A stretch of DNA of 64,000 bases from Hyparrhenia diplandra (Eukaryota > Streptophyta > Magnoliopsida > Poales > Poaceae): contig JADLZK010002635.1 in assembly GCA_015847255.1 (NCBI GenBank), forward strand, positions 124,001 through 188,000, written 5' to 3'. Made by a program: the position numbers and the translations under genes. Below, in pieces: positions 45,444 to 57,046 of the stretch (positions are counted from its first letter, which is position 1; every line of letters begins with the position of its first letter). The notes below the pieces were generated by a model. It worked only from the letters and a program-made list of their open reading frames with translations, had not been told where the DNA came from and made no database searches.

Positions 45444-46798
45444 AGAAATTATGGAGAGGAGTTTTGTGCTTACAAGTTGGATCTATCGAAAGCGTATGAT
45501 CGTGTGGATTGGGGTTTCTTAAAAAGGTTATTGGAGAAGCTAGGCTTTCAGCGTAAGTGGGTTCAGTGGATCATGACCTGTGTTTCTACTGTTCTCTACA
45601 CAGTTCGCTTCAATGGGGTGCCCTCGCACCCCTTTACCCCAACTCGCGGTCTACAAGCAAGGTGATCCACTATCTCCGTATCTCTTCCTCCTTGTTGTTG
45701 ATGGTTTGTCGTCATTGTTAAAGCACTCTGAAGGCCGAAGGCAGATTGAGGGTCTCAAGGTCTGTCGAAGAGCACCAAGTACCACACACCTCCTTTCTGG
45801 CGATGATAGTTTGCTCTTCTTCCGAGCTGTCCCCGAAGCAAGGCTGCGGCAGTGAAGCAACTGTTGTCGATTTTTGAGAAGTGTACGGGCCAACAGCTTA
45901 GTCCAACTAAATGCTCCATCCTCGATGAATGAGTCATTACCTACTGATAGTAGGAATCAAATTCGGGAGATCCTGGAGGTTGAAAGAGTCGAGTTTGAAG
46001 CTAAATATTTGGGTTTACCTACACCCCATGGCCGTATGAAAAGAGGTGTATTTCAACCTGTACAAGAGAGATTTCAGAAAAGAATGACAGCTTGGGGGAG
46101 AAGGATATGTCTGCTGCAGCAAAAGAGGTCCTAATTAAGTCAGTTGCTCAGGCTTTGCCGAATTATGTCATGAGTGTATTCAAGCTCCCGGTAACTATTT
46201 GTGATGAGCTTATGCGGCATATTAGAGCGCTTGGTGGGGATCCGAGAATGGTCGGAGGAAAGTTCAGTGGGTGCCATGGGAGAAAATGATTATGCCTAAA
46301 GGCTTTGGTGGAATGGGATTTAGAGATCTCAGATTGGTGAATCAAGCACTACTCGCTAAGCAGGCATGGCGCCTTATTTACCTTCCTGAGTGTTGCGTGC
46401 TAAATACTTCCCTCAAGGCAATCTGCTCGATACAGTTACAGCGGGCGATGCTTCACCGACGTGGAGGGGAATCAAGCATGGCCTACAATTGCTCAAGAAG
46501 GGTGTTGTGTACAGGGGTAGGAGATGGAAAGACGATCCGCATATGGAGGGACAATTGGATTCCTAGACCACATGGTATGAAACCGGTTGGCAGTACGCGT
46601 ACATGTAGGCTCAGATGGGTGTCCCATCTTATTGATGATGAGTCTGGTACATGGGATGAAACTCTAGTCCGGAGATACTTTCACACTTGCGATGTCGAGG
46701 AAATTTTAAAGATCAAACTACCCACCCATGAAAGCAGCGATTGTGTGGCCTGGAATTTTGAGAAGTCGGGTCTCTTCTCTGTCCGGAAGTGCCTATAG
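45444..46798 (+). pseudogene. LINE 2 ORF2: RT catalytic part
   Basis: KLDLSKAYDRVDWGFLKRLL (45474 onward) and QGDPLSPYLFLLVV are intact in meaning but split over frames. The active-site block reads SGDD at 45796-45807 instead of FADD, so two of the four residues differ. Further frames at 45874-46134, 46092-46289 and 46271-46798 carry EAKYLGLPTPHGRMK, FGGMGFRDLRLVNQALLAKQ and WRDNWIPRPHGMKP. Multiple frameshifts; inactive. Confidence 0.85.
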
Positions 46799-47815
46799 GC
46801 TTGCAATGAGAATTGAACATGGTGAAGGTGCTGTTGGCGGCAGTTCAACACCATCGATGGGCGGCGAGTTTGGAAGGCCATTTGGTCAGCACGTGTACCC
46901 GAGAAGGTCAAGGTATTTGCCTGGAAAGTAGCAAACAATGGTATACCGACCCATGCAAATAAATGCTATCGTCACTTGGAAGAGCAGGAGTCCCTGTGAG
47001 TTGTGTGGTTTCACCAGAGAGGACTGCTTTCATGCATGTCTTCGATGCCCACATGCCGTGGCTCTCCGAGAGGCTATGAGAGTACATTGGGTGTTGCCTA
47101 CTGAGGAGATCTTGTGGAACTCTGGTCCAGATTGGCTACTCCTGATTCTCAATCAGTTTTCTACAGAGGTGGCTGCCAATTTCATGATGCTTATATGGCG
47201 TGTTTGGAGTGTGCGCAACAATACAATCGAAGGGGGCCAAAAATTTCTATTGAAGGTTCAGTCATCTTCCTTACACGATATCTGGATTCTTTTTCAAGAA
47301 GCTGCGGTGGGTACGCGACGATGGGGAAAGAGATGTGTCCTCCTAGGGGGGAAGCGTTCAGCACCTGTGAAGATACAAAATTTGAATGACAAATGGTTGC
47401 CACCGGCGCTAGGTACATTCAAGATCAATGTGGATGGGGCTTTCATCCCTAGTTCTGGAAGGGCAGCTCTGGGTGTGGTGATTAGAGATCATGATGGTCT
47501 TGTTCAGCTTGCTGCCTGGCGCATACTAACTCATTGCAGGAATGCGAGAAGAAGCGGAGACGATGGCCTGTTGTGAAGGTATTCGCCGCCATTTGCCGCG
47601 GTGGCCGGACATTCCGATGGTGCTGGAGACGGATTGCATGTTGCTAGCTGAAAAGCTGAAGCGGGAGACGCAGGATAGGTCGGCTTCCTGGGGCGCTGAT
47701 TCGTGATGTGTTGGTGGACAGGAACGAGCTGCACAGCTTGGAGGTCATCAAGATTAGCAGATATAAGAATAGTTTTGCTCATGAGCTTGCACATTATGCT
47801 ATTAGTTCGGTCTTA
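46799..47815 (+). pseudogene. LINE 2 ORF2: zinc-knuckle and RNase H
   Basis: 46938-47576 contains CELCGFTREDCFHACLRCPH, the zf-RVT knuckle, and then FKINVDGAFIPSSGRAALGV with VIRDHDG, the RNase H start. The remaining RNase H (ETDCMLLAEKL near 47630, then SFAHELAHYAI near 47772-47804) is in shifted frames. The 3' UTR then runs to the A tract. Confidence 0.8.
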
Positions 47816-47919
47816 GTCAGGTCTTTTTTCTGTTTTTCCGAGTTTGTTTCTACCCTTGCTTGTAAGGATATTACTTAATATTTAATATAGTTCTTTTTTC
47901 GCAAAAAAAGATTATCAGA

Positions 47920-48200
47920 TTGTTGAACTTGTTTTAGAGATAGCAGGGGAGTTACTATATTAAGTGGATAAGTAGTAGTTAGGTCCTTATTTACAAAATG
48001 GATTAGTAACCCGACAAAAAGATATAGGCTTGCTAGTTCCTACTCTTTATTCGGTAGAAGTATTGCCCAAGTGTGGCAACCCTCGGAGACCTTTTGCCGT
48101 TGACACACTTGATCCAGAAGGGCTACCTCTTCTTTATTTTTCTTTTCAGAATGACATGAACTACATGTTTTTTTCCCTTCCTTTCTTCGTCTCCCTCTTT

Positions 48201-48266
<66 letters not shown>

Positions 48267-48997
48267 TTTTTTTTTTCCCTTTTTATTTTTCCGTGATTGG
48301 GTCCATAGGCCTCAACACGGAAGCGAGCAGGATCGCAAATCAAATTGTATGGATGCTCTTCGATAAGCCGACTGATTCAATAGTGTTTTATGAGGAACAA
48401 TAAATTGAAACAAGTTGAAACTAGTTCGAACTCACTAAGAATGATTCAATTTCCCATACCAGTATTCATTGTTAGCTTATCAAGAATGAGGTGATTACTT
48501 AGAATTAGTTGGTAAAGAATGAGGTGATGACAAATCAACTCGTTACATTTCATAAACCAACTCAATAAGTGAGACCATAATGAACTAATTTATTCCTCAG
48601 ATCAACACTTGTTGGCTTGAACTTATGCTTATTAGCTCTGCAGAAACCATGAGCCAAATAACTCTAGACAATGAAGCACCTGCCTTGATCACCAATTTAA
48701 AAAATTGTCGTTAGTTGTGTAAATTACTGGATGCATGAACTTTTTATCTTTATGCTACGCACAAATAATAATCTTGATGGGGATCATTTTTTTTTTTTTG
48801 GTTTTTACTATTGTTTATACCCACGTCAACAAAAGCTCTGCAGTTTTGTCATCACGGATTTTTAAGAACCAGCAGGTTGGCATTTTACCTAACCATGTTC
48901 TAATTAATCATTTAGTGGCATGTCGCCGTTCCTACCTAGGCTACGGTCTGCATGTTAGCTCAAGACGAAGGTCTCCCTTTTGCACCATTTTAAGGTC
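47920..48997. other. Intergenic with simple repeats
   Basis: (CT)n runs about 48206-48241, followed by (CTTT)n and a T run to about 48287. No gene otherwise. Confidence 0.6.
48205..48287. repeat. (CT)n/(CTTT)n/T(n) microsatellite
   Basis: A simple repeat seen directly. It produces artificial Ser/Leu and Arg/Glu repeat frames on the two strands. Confidence 0.95.
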
Positions 48998-49752
48998 GAT
49001 GATGGTCCTTATAAAAAAAGAAAAAAGTCTATTTTTGACCATCCAACTCTTGCCACAGTTTGGTTTTCGGCCATCAAACTTTAAAACCGGGTATCTTTGA
49101 CCATTCAAGTATCAAAACCATTCAAATTTAGCCATCAGGCTGTTTTGATGAGCGGTTTTAAATTTTTTATTTATATTTTAGTCCTTAGATCTTAAAATGA
49201 TCACTACCTTTTGCATGTAACTCCAATTTAGGTGATTCTTGTGGTCACACGTTCGTAACAGTGAGCTTTATCTTGTATCTCATGACCTAAAATGATTATT
49301 ATTATTTTTTTGTATCTCCGATTTGAATAATTCTTGCAGTCACGCGTTCGTAAAGGTGAGCTTTATCTTTTAAAATGTTGTTCATACTATTTTGTAACTG
49401 TTTGGTTTAGTTTTCTTATATTGTTTTTTATAAAACAACATAATAATAATATAACAAACAGTGATAACGTAGTATAAAAAATATTTTAAAAGATGAAGCT
49501 CACCGTTATAACGTGTGACCGCAAGAATCACCTAAATCGGAGGTACGAGCAAAAAGTAATAATCATTTTAAGATCTGAGAACTAAATTGTAAATTTAAAA
49601 ATTCAAAACCACCCATCAAAACAGCCTTGATGGCCAAATTTGAATGGTTTTGATAGTTTGATGGCCAAAGATACCTGGTTTTGGAGTTCGATGGTCAAAA
49701 CCAAACTGTGGTGGGTCAATTCCAAGTTGGATGGTCAAAAATAGATGATGGT
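48998..49752. mobile_element. Long foldback (MULE-like) element
   Basis: The arms are inverted copies: CTATTTTTGACCATCCAACT at 49029 against the reverse complement of the segment ending at 49744, continuing for about 250-300 bp through 'ccacagtttggtttt', 'caaaaccattcaaattt' and 'gaatcacctaaat' blocks. The 9-mer GATGATGGT occurs at 48998-49006 and 49744-49752 and could be a target duplication, with an extra 22 bp at the left arm. An internal direct repeat with 'gtgagctttatctt' is at about 49222-49277 and 49315-49372. Confidence 0.65.
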
Positions 49753-50299
49753 AGTATTGCTACTTCTGTCATAAACCATAATCAATTTAACATCCTTTTC
49801 TCAATTGTGCATATGATAATATCTTGTGGCGAGCTGTGTACTTAGTGTTTGGGATACCGAGGGACTAATAAGCATGCACGATGTTTCTCTAATAAAACGG
49901 TTCTTAGAAACCAAGTCTTCACGCAATGTTTGGGATACCGAGGGCCTTTTTCATATGCACGACGTATTGTATGAGCAGCCAAGAAAATAAAACGGTTCTT
50001 TACTCCTTCCCTTCTCTACATAAACTTTCTCTAATAGAAGTTGCATTAAAACTGACCCTTTAAACTTTTACTGTTGTAGGTACGTAGCCTGAGTTTAGAT
50101 GGAGGTAATATTACTGAGGCTAGTCTCGATGCAAGTTTTATGGAAGTGTCATGCACATTTAATAGGTCATGTCACAGTCTCAATGCACAATTTCATGGTG
50201 CGAGTTAACAAGACTACATACTAGGTAACCGTGCGGATGAGTTTCATGAGATGAAACTTCTCTCTCATCTGATGAAACTCCCTCATTTAATGACCCTGC
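49753..50299. other. Intergenic, nothing recognised
   Basis: AT-rich flank between the foldback element and the CACTA element. No feature. Confidence 0.4.
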
Positions 50300-50302
50300 C
50301 AA

Positions 50303-51267
50303 CACTACTACATAATCGAACCGGTGACGGGCAAATTTTATTTTTGGTGGCGGTTTTCGTGTCCGCCACCATGATAGGGTCACAGAAAATAGATGATTTT
50401 CGGTGGCGGTTTTTGCCCGCCACCGTTAATACAAAAATAAAAATAAAAAGCCTCGAGCCCGCAAAAGCCCATCCAGGGCCCGTAGCGAGCCCATCCACGG
50501 CCGCCGGCGCCGCCGCCCGACCCGGCCACCACGGCCGTGGATCCGCCATCGCGGCCGCAGATCCGGCGAGGTTGGGGAAGGGGAGCGCCGCCCGTGCCGC
50601 CTCGACGAGCGCCGCCGTGTCTCGAGCTCGGGGAAGGGCCGCCCGGACGACCTCGAGGAGCGCAGCCTCGACGAAGCGCCAGGGAGGGCCGCCGCCCGGT
50701 CGCGTCGATCCGGGGAGAGAAGGACCCGGCCGCCGCGCTGATCCGCTTCGGGGTCGCCCTCCGAGATCCCAGACGCGCCGGCGCCGCCGAGCCTCCGAGA
50801 TCCGCACGAGGGCCGGGATCCGCGGCGAAGGCGAAGCGCCACGGTCCTCCATCCTTGCGCCGGAGAGGGAAAGCGCTGGAGGGAGATGAGGAAGAGGAAC
50901 GGTCCAACGGGAGTGGGGGACGGAGAGTCGCCGGTGGTTTGCTCGGGAGGAGAGGGAGAAGTGGGAGGCGCCGGGAGGGAGAGGGATTCGGACGGGAGAA
51001 TGAGGGAGAGAGAGAGAAGGGTAGGTGAGGGAGTGAATAAGTCCTGATATATATACTTAGGGATGGTAGTGGGCTGGTATTGGGCTCAGTTTGGGCTTAA
51101 TTTTCCGTGACGGGCAAATTACAAAAACCGCCACGGTTAATCGATTAACCGTGGCGGTTTTTCCAACCGGGGGCTGTTAGGCCATTTTATTTTCCGTGGC
51201 GGTTATTCAAATGCCCGCCACGGAAAATAAAAACCAAACACCCCGCAAAATCAATCCTGTAGTAGTG
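50303..51267. mobile_element. Non-autonomous CACTA (En/Spm-type) transposon, complete, 965 bp
   Basis: The termini are CACTACTACA (50303-50312) and TGTAGTAGTG (51258-51267), perfect inverts. A CAA duplication flanks (50300-50302 and 51268-51270), the 3-bp size of the superfamily. Subterminal repeats of GGTGGCGGTTTT and CCGTGGCGG type occur in both orientations near each end. The centre (50450-51030) is GC-rich with frames on both strands but no transposase and no recognised protein, so mobility would need a relative's transposase. Confidence 0.92.
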
Positions 51268-51354
51268 CAAGTCAGCAATTTTACTGATATGGCAGCCTAT
51301 TTAATGTGCATGACACTCCTATGAAACTTGAATTGAAACTAGCCTCATGTTTAC

Positions 51355-51780
51355 ACACTCAGAGCGTTCCACAGTCATATTCAGACATCTTAAGAAGAGT
51401 TCTCGCGAGGAAGCCCGATAAAACCCTGTCCTGCAGGAAGCTCACGACGGCATTGTTGCTATGCTGCATGAAGCCGACCAAGTAGGCAGTGGCAATGAGC
51501 TGGACGCTCCTCCACCGCCGAGCCGTTGCGTACTCGCGCAGCCCCAGCCTCGAGCCTCCGGTGCTCCTCCCGTGCGGTGCCGCCCTTGCCGAAAGCGGCA
51601 ATGCCGGCAAAGACGACCGGGACGACACGTCCTCCTAGCGCCCCCCCGGCCACCACAGACGCCGCCCTTACTAATGCTTCGCAGCTATAAGAGACAGCGG
51701 CGGACGGAACCGCAGTAGCACGGCGAAGACGTTGTCGCTCGCCTCGATCACCGCCAGCGCCTTCGCCGGGCACTTTTAAG
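51355..51780 (-). pseudogene. Unrecognised gene fragment
   Basis: The minus strand has frames with QLIATAYLVGFMQHSNNAVV and SFLQDRVLSGFLARTLLKMS (51359-51628), and upstream in other frames LAVIEASDNVFAVLLRF near 51725-51775. Codon use and GC content look genic, but I cannot name the parent. Frames are broken. Confidence 0.45.
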
Positions 51781-51933
51781 GTCGCCCAGGTTTGCCGGCC
51801 ACGAACCGCTTCAGCTTGGTGCCACTCTCGATGATGGCTTTATCTGAAGTTTCTGAAATTCGGGTAGAATTGTTTAGAGCAATTGTTTATTATCACGTTT
51901 AGGGAAAACAAAATCATCACCCTCTAGAATCGA

Positions 51934-52047
51934 TAGAGAATCATGCCTTTGCATTGGCACATTGACTAGTACTACTAACCGTTTTCAGTAGAGAATCATG
52001 CCTCTGCATATTGGCACGATGACAAGTACTACTGACCGTTTTCAGTA
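51934..52047. repeat. 55-bp tandem duplication
   Basis: 'tagagaatcatgcct' recurs at 51934 and 51989, each unit ending in 'accgttttcag'. Two units, with small differences. Confidence 0.85.
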
Positions 52048-52676
52048 GGAGTCCAGCTGAAGAACCAGTAGATGTCAGTGTCGCATGCCGGAGCGGAAGC
52101 CGCGGCCGTTGAACTGCAGAAACCTGGGCTCGAAGCCGTTCCTTTGCGTTCCGTTGTGTTCTTTTTGTTGTTACTAAGAAAATATGCCCGTGCGTTGACC
52201 TGGGGGCGTCGTGTCCGATAATTGTGCTAATAGCAAATTTTTGTATGATACTCATATATACATACAGGAGTTTGGACATTTAATTTAATATCTATATTGT
52301 ATCAGAATAAAAATACTCAAAATTATCGGATGCATTCAACACTATGATTATTCATACTCCGCTGTTCGCATCCTATTTGATTTATTTAACGGGAGAAAGT
52401 CGGAACATACTGGAAAATTAGGACACGGAAAATTGACCCAAGTAATAAAAATTCGGATTAGATGTGTAGGAAACATAAATCAAAGAATAGAAAAAGCTCT
52501 AATTCAATTGGGCCGGCATGATACGGCCCAGTCGTTTCCCATCGTTAGATCTTCTCAGAATAAACCATTGTCGTTGGATCACAAAGAGCTAACATACATG
52601 AAGGACAAACCCTAACTTACTTCCACTGGTCATTCCTCCAGCCTCCTTTTTCACAATCTCGTGTACTCAGCCTGAT

Positions 52677-52678
<2 letters not shown>

Positions 52679-52710
<32 letters not shown>
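52679..52710. repeat. A tract, about 32 bp
   Basis: Seen directly. The phrase 'tctcgtgtactcag' lies on both sides (about 52658 and 52712), so a short duplication flanks the tract, as in a retro-insertion. Confidence 0.8.
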
Positions 52711-52713
<3 letters not shown>

Positions 52714-52854
52714 CGTGTACTCAGCAGCAGAGGCGTTGTTCACGTCTCCGTCTCCGCCATTCCTATTAAAAGCGCATGCACCTGCGCTACAGCAACAGCA
52801 GCATTATTGCCATGGATTCCAAAATTCTCTCTCTAAAATTCACTATTTACCTAT

Positions 52855-53035
52855 CACATTAAATCTTTTATCTCATGCATGGAGCACTAAATGCGGGTAA
52901 ATAAAAAAAACTAATTATATAGTTCACATTAAATCTTTTTATCTCATGCATGGAGCACTAAATGCAGGTAAATAAAAAAAAACTAATTATATAGTTTTTG
53001 ATGTATTGACGAGACTAATCTTTTGAGCCTAGTTA
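52855..53035. repeat. 70-bp tandem duplication inside a MITE fragment
   Basis: 'cacattaaatctttt' recurs at 52855 and 52925, with 'catgcatggagcactaaatg' in each unit. The 3' neighbour 'gacgagactaatcttttgag' identifies the same MITE family as 35290-35490, in reverse. Confidence 0.75.
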
Positions 53036-53843
53036 TGTTATGATACGACAACAATTACCACAAACAAACAAAAAAAGTGCTATAGTATCCGATGTGACAT
53101 TTTTTCCCAAATTCTATGGATCTAAAAAAAAGCACCGCATGCAGTCACGGTCGGTCGCGCCCGCATACAATGGCGTGACGCGGCGGGCCCCATGCTCGAC
53201 CATGCCAACACCGGTCAACGCCCGGGCCTGCCGGCGGTCGCGCCACATGCGGTGGCGCGACATGTAAAAATCGCGCCACCGGAGCTGGCGCGACCAAAAA
53301 GGGATACCCCACGCAAATAATTTCAAACCAGGGATAGATTTGAATTTTTTTTTTTTTTAAAAAGGGCTAAATTTCATAAAAATCCGCGGTGACGGGGCTC
53401 TTGACGGCAGGGGCGCACAGCAGCGGCTTTGGTCTCGTCTTCACGGCAACGACGTGCGGCAAGGGACACAGTCGTGGCTTGGCGGCGGCGGCGGCGGCGC
53501 TGGCGAGGGCGCCTTCCCTGCGGATCTACGAGAGGCCTAGGATTGTGGCCTCGATTTGGTATTGGTACCGATTTGAAGTATATATGAGTTCATCTCTGAG
53601 GGAGCCGTCGGTGGGGAAAGAAGATTGGATTGGAGCTTTCTTTATTTGGTCCGATTTTGATTTTGTTATATGGTGCCTTGTTTCGATTGGAGGAGGGGCA
53701 GGCGGACGACAGAATTTTTTGCTCGGGCACGCGGACGAAAACATGGTAAGCGGTAGTAAAATAATCGGACAGGGCAGACAAACCGGACAGGGCAGACGGA
53801 AATTTTGGTGGTCAAGATATTTTTCTCTTTATTAGTAGGTAGA

Positions 53844-54545
53844 AAAGTTAGTACCCCCTCTGTTGGACAGATATAAATATATCTGGGTCTATCACAAATG
53901 AAATGGTTATAAACTTTTATTCGCATAAAAAAATGTTATACATTTTAACTAAATAAAGCAATATAAAAAGGACCAACAATATCTATGGCATTAGTGCAAT
54001 TTGTCGCTACTGTTAATTAGACTAGGGAACCCCACCAGCCACAAGCGTTCTTTGCGGGAATTAAGAAAATTGCAATGATCGGGAAATTTTCATGATATCA
54101 TGTCTTTTGTTGTTTTCCTTAAGGATCAATTGGAGCCACTGGTTAAGATCAAGCTTTCTTTTTTGTCGTGAGCTGCTACAAAATGGAAGAAATGACATGT
54201 TTGTGAGGTTGACTTAAGAGCCATATGGTCCCTTAACCTTGAAACATGCTCTAAGAGCCATTCAGAACATATTTATAAGAAAAATTACACAAATCATATC
54301 ATTTATGATTTATACACACATTGAAATTGGGTGTGATGGTGTAAATACGTATAAAAAATGGAGCACTGTTCTAACTATGTGGTGTGCAGAAATTTTGTAT
54401 CCTAGTTATATGATGCCAATTATTTGCTAGTGAAATCATTCAATCAAACTGCACTCTATAAGCAGAAATTGTAATTGCATGTTGCTCTAAAGATTTAAGA
54501 TCTCATAGGACATTGATTTTACCATAATGTCATTGACTACAATCA
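53844..54545. other. Intergenic, nothing recognised
   Basis: AT-rich sequence without features. Confidence 0.4.
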
Positions 54546-54860
54546 CTGGCTCCCTTACAAAAATTCAACAAAAGTAAAGTTTCTCCCCAATTCTCTCCCG
54601 CAAACCGTAAACTTTCTTCCCAATTCCCACCCGTAACAATAAAGTTTCTTTCCAATTCCCTCCCGCAACTGGCTCCCTTACAAAAATTCAACAAAAGTAA
54701 ATTTTCTCCCCAATTCTCTCCCGCAACCGTAAACTTTCTTCCCAATTCCCACCCGTAACAATAAAGTTTCTTTCCAATTCCCTCCCCAAGAATAAGTTTT
54801 CTCTCAATTCTCTCCCCGTAACCGTAAGTTTTCTTCCACAACCATAAAGTTTCTTCTCAT
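54546..54860. repeat. Minisatellite, 123-bp unit with shorter internal periodicity
   Basis: 'ctggctcccttacaaaaatt' starts units at 54546 and 54669. Inside, phrases of the type 'caattc.ctcccg.aa' and 'gtaaa.tttctt' recur at about 30 bp and continue more loosely to about 54890. The minus-strand reading YG.GE.I.RKL... is a by-product. Confidence 0.85.
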
Positions 54861-55739
54861 TTCCCTCCCTTAAGAGTTAAGTTTCTTCTCATTTCTCTTG
54901 CCCATGCGTAAGTGGAAACCGTAAGAGTGAGGTCTACATGCACTTCTTAATATTTTGGTGGTAGCATTTTTTACTTTCATCTCTTCCTAATATTTTTTTT
55001 TTTTACTTTCTTGCACATCCGTAAGCCACATGTTACACTCCGCTAAACGTAAAAACTTTTTTTTTTTTTATCTTGGTAGTACTTACTACTTTCATGTACC
55101 GACAACTTGGTAGTAAGATTCTTTCTAATTTGAAGTAGTAATTTTTTTAATTAAGTCTAATCCCTCAGGCAAATGTAAAAGGCAAGATATCATGTACAAC
55201 CGTAAAAGGTGGTTAGATGAGATTTTTTTTTGTACTGTTATTAGATATATACAACCGTAAAAGGTGAAATTTTTTGTACTGTTAATTGGATATATAGAAC
55301 CGTTAAAGGTGAAACTCATTCGTCACGTGTCCACATGCAACAGAAGCCATATATTAATATTATTTGGATTAATTACACGTTATCTCTCTCTACACATGAT
55401 TTCTGGACCAAAATCATCTGTACTTTGTACAAAAAAAAAAAAATCCATTAAAAATCAAATCTAACAGCTGCCATTCATGGAGTTCAATTGACATCTGCCA
55501 CAACACTAATTTCCCTTTGACAAGCCAGATCCACGAAACGGAAACAACGTAGAAGCAGCATCAGATTCATATCTGAAGCTTCTCCACCTCGAAAGTTCTT
55601 CCTTTTCTCCACTTCCAAAGCGGAGAAAATTCCACCGAAAAACATAAAAGAACAGAGAAATTAAGTCCGCTCTTAACCAAAAAAAGGAGCGTGACACAAA
55701 TCGAACCTACATCAGGAGACACAAGGAGATCGGCGACGC
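54861..55739. other. Intergenic with short dispersed repeats
   Basis: 'acaaccgtaaaaggtg' type units recur three times (about 55196, 55252, 55298) with 'tgtactgttaatt.gatata' between them. This may be interior sequence of Helitron B. No gene. Confidence 0.45.
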
Positions 55740-57046
55740 TAGTTTGTTGCAGTGGACACCCCCCTGCTACCGCCGTCGTGTCGCCCTAGGAGGCAGCTGG
55801 CCACCATCTCCGCCACGAAAGACCGGCACCGCCGCACCATGGCTCCTCGTTACACCTCCCCTCGGCCACAGGGATGTGCGCTCCTTTGTGCACTGTTGCG
55901 TCGCCATGGCCATTGCTGGAGGTGCATCCGGAACTTGGTGAGCAACATCGGCCGCGATGTGCTCTAGCCCGCGCGGCTGCCGAGGTCGCGCTCGCACATG
56001 CAGGGCCGATGCCACAGGCCGTCAAGCACTCCGAGCGAGGCCGTCAACCAGGGTCGTCGTTGGTTGCATCGTGGAGGGGCCTAGGCCGTCGCTGGACGCG
56101 TCGCGGCCGTCGCTGGTGATGGAACGGCGAGGCAGCAGCAGCGCCGCCGTGGGGAAGGGCACATCGCGGGTGCGAGAAAGCTGTGGCGGTCGTCGCAGAT
56201 ATATATAGGAGCGCGTGATGGAGGGGCGCATGCAACATTCAATGCAACATTTAGTTGGCACTGCGGATGAATAGGAGTGGAGGGGGAGACGGAAGGCCAT
56301 CAACTGGGAGGTGTGCGGCGCTAAAATTAGAGCGGCAGATGAGAGGCCGCCAGAGGATGCGTCGAAGGGTTGCGGCGGCGGTTTAGTTTGGAGAGGGTTA
56401 CATGCTGATGTACCCAGGACACGACGCTCTCACGCGAACGGAGAAAAGACGAAGGCGACGACGCACAAACCTACGATTTCAGTTTCAATTTCAGTTATCA
56501 ATTCCAGGACCAATCAGAGGCCTGAGAATTCCCTAAGCGTGAATAGTGGAGAGCTCCTATATAGGAGTTTTAGATTCTACTTTTTGTTCGCACGTCTTGT
56601 TATTTCCCCTAGGTGCTTCTAGTTTAGTTTTTACCTTAATACATGAATATCATTAAATACATTACTTAATTTTGTCTTGAATTTTTCTTCAAAAAATTAT
56701 GAAGTATGACGGGGAAGTAGGCAATTTTTTTTTTTAGAAACTGCAATACTGTTATGTGTATCCTCGCTCTATTCACGTATTATTTTTTTAAAAAATACTG
56801 TGTCATTCTGGGCTCTAAATGATCTGGGCCTAACTTGTATGAAAGAAAACGACGGCCCATAACTGGCATGTCCACACGCGTGCCTCCACCGTGTGCGATT
56901 CGAAAATCCAAATCTATATCTCCACGGACGTCTGTTTTTTTTTTCTCTCTAGCCAAATCTAGTCCGTATTCAGTATGGATTGGTGGGAAAAAAGCAATGT
57001 GAAAAAAGCGAGGTGGAAAAAAGTGGAAGAAATTTTCTCTCTTTTA
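55740..57046 (-). mobile_element. Helitron B (5' part visible), non-autonomous
   Basis: The minus strand from 57046 reads TAAAAGAGAGAAAATTTC then CCACTTTTTTCCACC, closely matching the interior of the Helitron 5' end at 63523 (TTAAAGAGAGAAAATTTC). The TCTATACC start itself is missing, replaced by the 3' end of Helitron A. GC-rich cargo at 55740-56420 has frames on both strands without recognised domains. The 3' end was not located; the left limit given is only where the GC-rich cargo starts. Confidence 0.5.

Larger units (their letters stand above)
44579..47919 (+). mobile_element. 5'-truncated L1-type LINE with 10-bp target duplication
   Basis: The direct repeat GATTATCAGA occurs at 44579-44588 and 47910-47919. 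Between them, 44589-47909 holds ORF2 from just upstream of the reverse transcriptase to the RNase H, then a 3' UTR ending in 'cgcaaaaaaa' at 47909. Missing endonuclease plus a perfect duplication means 5' truncation at insertion. Confidence 0.9.
52174..53843 (-). mobile_element. Non-autonomous Helitron C
   Basis: The minus strand starts TCTACCTACTAATAAAGAG at 53843 and ends ...CAACGCACGGGCATATTTTC then TTAG at about 52174. These termini match Helitrons A and D and the 3' end at 23654. No Rep or helicase. It contains an A tract (52679-52710), MITE remnants and GC-rich pieces. Confidence 0.7.

Noticed and set aside
48161..48343. Minus-strand Arg/Glu repeat frame
   Set aside because: Pure by-product of the (CT)n microsatellite.
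50251..51028. Large Arg/Gly/Pro-rich frames on both strands in the CACTA element
   Set aside because: GC-rich sequence gives open frames in all directions; no domain or transposase motif.
54530..54841. Repetitive minus-strand protein or CRISPR-like array
   Set aside because: Period and divergence fit a minisatellite; units are adjacent without spacers, and the genome is a plant.
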